Assembly (NCBI GenBank): GCA_023129675.1
Contig: JAGMBM010000100.1
Coordinates: forward strand, 1 to 6,621
From: Hadesarchaea archaeon
GTDB lineage: Archaea; Hadarchaeota; Hadarchaeia; Hadarchaeales; Hadarchaeaceae
Length of the DNA: 6,621 nt
Direction of reading: 5' to 3'
The notes beneath the pieces are model-generated. The model was not told the origin of the DNA and did not search any database. It was given only the letters and a program-made list of their open reading frames with translations. Each line of letters opens with the position of its first letter. Positions within the stretch are counted from its first letter, which is position 1. Shown here one piece after another: positions 5,510-6,621 of this stretch. Position numbers and translations under genes: made by a program.

Positions 5510-5590
5510 CAGAGTGAACCCTGCGAAATTTTTCGGTTAAAAGGGATTAATTCGGAAAACGCTAACGGATTGAAATAAATAATTGTCGGG

Positions 5591-5598
5591 CATATATA
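5591..5598 (+). promoter_or_regulatory. Isolated strong TATA-like element
   Basis: CATATATA inside the near-palindrome GGGCATATATACCC (5588-5601). It is the best TATA match in the gap but has no start codon at the expected distance on either strand. It could drive a longer-leader DUF116 transcript, a small RNA or nothing. Confidence 0.25.
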
Positions 5599-5663
5599 CC
5601 CACCTCATCGTTTCGTAGACGTCAATTCAAACTGTTTAAGGTGCTAACATTGTATTTTCGTCT

Positions 5664-5680
5664 CAAACTTTAAAGGTTTG
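5664..5680 (+). promoter_or_regulatory. DUF116 promoter with inverted repeat; leaderless transcript likely
   Basis: CAAACTTTAAAGGTTTG combines a TATA-like core (TTTAAAGG, centred near 5672) with CAAAC/GTTTG arms. The ATG at 5698 is about 26 bases from the TATA centre, the normal archaeal TATA-to-start-site distance, and no Shine-Dalgarno sequence precedes it. Transcription therefore probably begins at or next to the start codon. The symmetrical arms could bind a repressor or may be chance. Confidence 0.5.
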
Positions 5681-5697
5681 ACCGCCAAACTACAAAC

Positions 5698-6312
5698 ATG
5701 CCATACAAGTTTAGCTTCGACCTATCGCGCGTGCCCCAATCATTTTTCAGAGGGCTCGTTAAGGCTGCATATAAAAAAAATATGCACAGGAGAATTGGGA
5801 GGGGTGTACGGCAGTTGGCTGGAAAGCTCAAAATTCGCGAACTCACGGGTTTAAATATCTCCGATGTTTTCATGCTCGTCGAAGATCTTGTGGATATACA
5901 CGCCAAAAATCTTTTAGACAGAGAAAAGTTTCTGAAAACCAGAAAGAGAGTGCTTTTTCTGCCTCATTGTTCGAGAAAATACATGGACAGCAGGTGTCGA
6001 GCACATTTCGACCCAAAGGTTCCCTCATACTACTGCGCTCACTGCTCCCCCGACTGTCTGATCAACAAAGCAACCGCGCTAGGGGAGGAGAGGGGGTACG
6101 ATGTTTACGTGTTGCCCGGTGGTACGTGCATACATCAAATACTGGAGAAAAATTCGTATGAGGGCGTTGTTGGAGTTGCGTGCGGCCAAGAACTGAAGGA
6201 AGGGGGAGAGCTCCTTAAAAACAATAATATACTAGGTCAGGCGGTCTTCCTCATCAAGAACGGTTGTGCTAACACAAAGTTTAACCTTAAAAGTCTTGGA
6301 GAAATTTTATGA
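5698..6312 (+). CDS. DUF116 family cysteine-rich protein
   Basis: A 204-residue protein of the DUF116 family, conserved in methanogens, other archaea and some anaerobic bacteria, of unknown biochemical function. The N-terminal third (1-80) is basic and helical, without a convincing membrane span. The conserved domain begins at RVLFLPHCSRK. Its eight cysteines are at 91, 100, 113, 116, 120, 144, 162 and 190, including the cluster CAHCSPDC (113-120), the GGTC turn, GVACGQEL (159-166) and NGCANTKFN (188-196). These recur in the family and suggest metal or Fe-S binding, which is an inference. The ATG at 5698 is chosen from the TATA spacing, with leaderless translation. It is a single gene, not in an operon here; codon use is more A+T-rich than in the ribosomal genes. 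The stop is TGA at 6310-6312. Confidence 0.9.
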   Translation: MPYKFSFDLSRVPQSFFRGLVKAAYKKNMHRRIGRGVRQLAGKLKIRELTGLNISDVFMLVEDLVDIHAKNLLDREKFLKTRKRVLFLPHCSRKYMDSRCRAHFDPKVPSYYCAHCSPDCLINKATALGEERGYDVYVLPGGTCIHQILEKNSYEGVVGVACGQELKEGGELLKNNNILGQAVFLIKNGCANTKFNLKSLGEIL

Positions 6313-6386
6313 AAAATGAGAACTTGAAATTCACTTTGGAAACACCGATTTTTAAATGAAAATGTGGATAAATAGAGAATAAATTG

Positions 6387-6407
6387 CTGAAAAATGACGA
6401 TTTTCAG
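6387..6407. terminator. Stem-loop between convergent genes
   Basis: CTGAAAA (6387-6393) pairs with TTTTCAG (6401-6407) around a 7-base loop, in the gap between DUF116 and the minus-strand gene end at 6480. The position suits a terminator for either strand, but no long T-run follows, so support is weak. The rest of 6313-6479 is A+T-rich and shows no gene. Confidence 0.25.
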
Positions 6408-6479
6408 ATTGTTTATGCTAGCAATTTTGGGGAGTCTATTTCATAATGAATTCAGCTTTTCTTTGCAATTCTGGTGGGG

Positions 6480-6621
6480 CTATACTTCTGAATATATTTT
6501 TTCTTTAATTTCCCCCTTTACCTTAAACGAATATTTTTTGGCTTTCTTTAGAAAGTCTTCGGTGGCTTTGATAGCATCTACACAATCCTTTCTGGAAGGA
6601 CTGTAACCTTGATGTTTTATC
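6480..6621 (-). CDS. C-terminal fragment of a lysine-rich, possibly HEPN-like protein (5' end outside window)
   Basis: On the minus strand a frame is open from the window edge (first whole codon at 6618-6620) to TAG at 6480-6482, giving 46 residues. They begin IKHQGYSPSRKDCVDAIKAT and continue EDFLKKAKKYSFKVKGEIKE to KIYSEV. The sequence reads like a genuine protein end: a short G-Y-S-P-S turn, then a charged amphipathic helix with A-I-x-x-x-E-x-F-L spacing. That turn-plus-helix arrangement resembles the last helix of HEPN-domain proteins, which occur in archaeal toxin-antitoxin and nucleotidyltransferase pairs, but 46 residues are too few to assign a family. A plus-strand frame at 6394-6606 covers the same DNA; it is rich in F, L and S and looks like an antisense shadow. 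The gene is convergent with DUF116. Confidence 0.55.
   Translation of the reverse strand, partial: IKHQGYSPSRKDCVDAIKATEDFLKKAKKYSFKVKGEIKEKIYSEV

Larger units (their letters stand above)
5334..5697. other. 364-base A+T-rich divergent intergenic region
   Basis: This gap separates the divergent transporter and DUF116 genes. It contains the transporter promoter, repeat copies B and C, a weak stem (CCCT 5519-5522 with AGGG 5542-5545 enclosing CGAA/TTCG), an isolated strong TATA-like element at 5591-5598 and the DUF116 promoter. A 44-codon plus-strand frame (5383-5517) runs across copies B and C but has no clear support. No RNA gene is recognised. Confidence 0.6.

Noticed and set aside
5560..5580. 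GGATTGAAATAAATAATT resembling the end of an archaeal CRISPR repeat
   Set aside because: Only one copy is present, with no regular spacing and no cas genes in the window.
6394..6606. Plus-strand 70-codon frame at the right edge
   Set aside because: Its F/L/S-rich composition fits an antisense reading of the lysine-rich minus-strand coding frame, and it has no ribosome binding site or TATA element at a suitable distance.

Overview
This window looks like chromosomal DNA from an archaeon, most likely of the euryarchaeal/methanogen-like lineages. The evidence is an archaeal-type glutamyl-tRNA synthetase, the ribosomal run L7Ae-S28e-L24e-Ndk, a geranylgeranyl-type prenyl synthase with archaeal-style motifs, a DUF116 protein, A/T-rich TATA elements about 25 bases before starts, and GGAGGTGA-type ribosome binding sites. 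I cannot narrow it to a genus. No tRNA, rRNA, CRISPR array, transposase or integrase is visible.

Bases 1-4524 are G+C-rich housekeeping sequence. A prenyl synthase gene (idsA type) enters from the left edge without its N-terminus. A small four-helix membrane protein gene lies on the minus strand, convergent with idsA and divergent from gltX, and splits the common idsA-gltX linkage. A possible 43-residue basic protein lies in the divergent gap. gltX follows. After an 81-base gap with its own promoter comes a tightly packed operon: rpl7ae, rps28e, rpl24e, ndk. Neighbouring genes overlap by 4 bases or are separated by 1 to 5, depending on the starts chosen. These genes link isoprenoid lipid synthesis, tRNA-Glu charging, ribosome/RNP assembly and NTP balance.

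Bases 4525-6621 are visibly more A+T-rich, with long non-coding gaps. They hold a minus-strand acetate/succinate transporter of the GPR1/FUN34/YaaH family and a plus-strand DUF116 cysteine-rich protein with what looks like a leaderless promoter. At the right edge is the C-terminal end of a minus-strand gene that is easy to miss because a longer, spurious plus-strand reading frame covers it. Three imperfect copies of a ~29-base motif lie just outside the transporter gene, one beyond its 3' end and two beyond its 5' end. They are the least-explained structure here.

Most of the window is ordinary. I see no convincing new multi-gene system. The points most worth checking are the repeats, the possible L7Ae autoregulatory kink-turn, the small ORF before gltX and the HEPN-like gene end.
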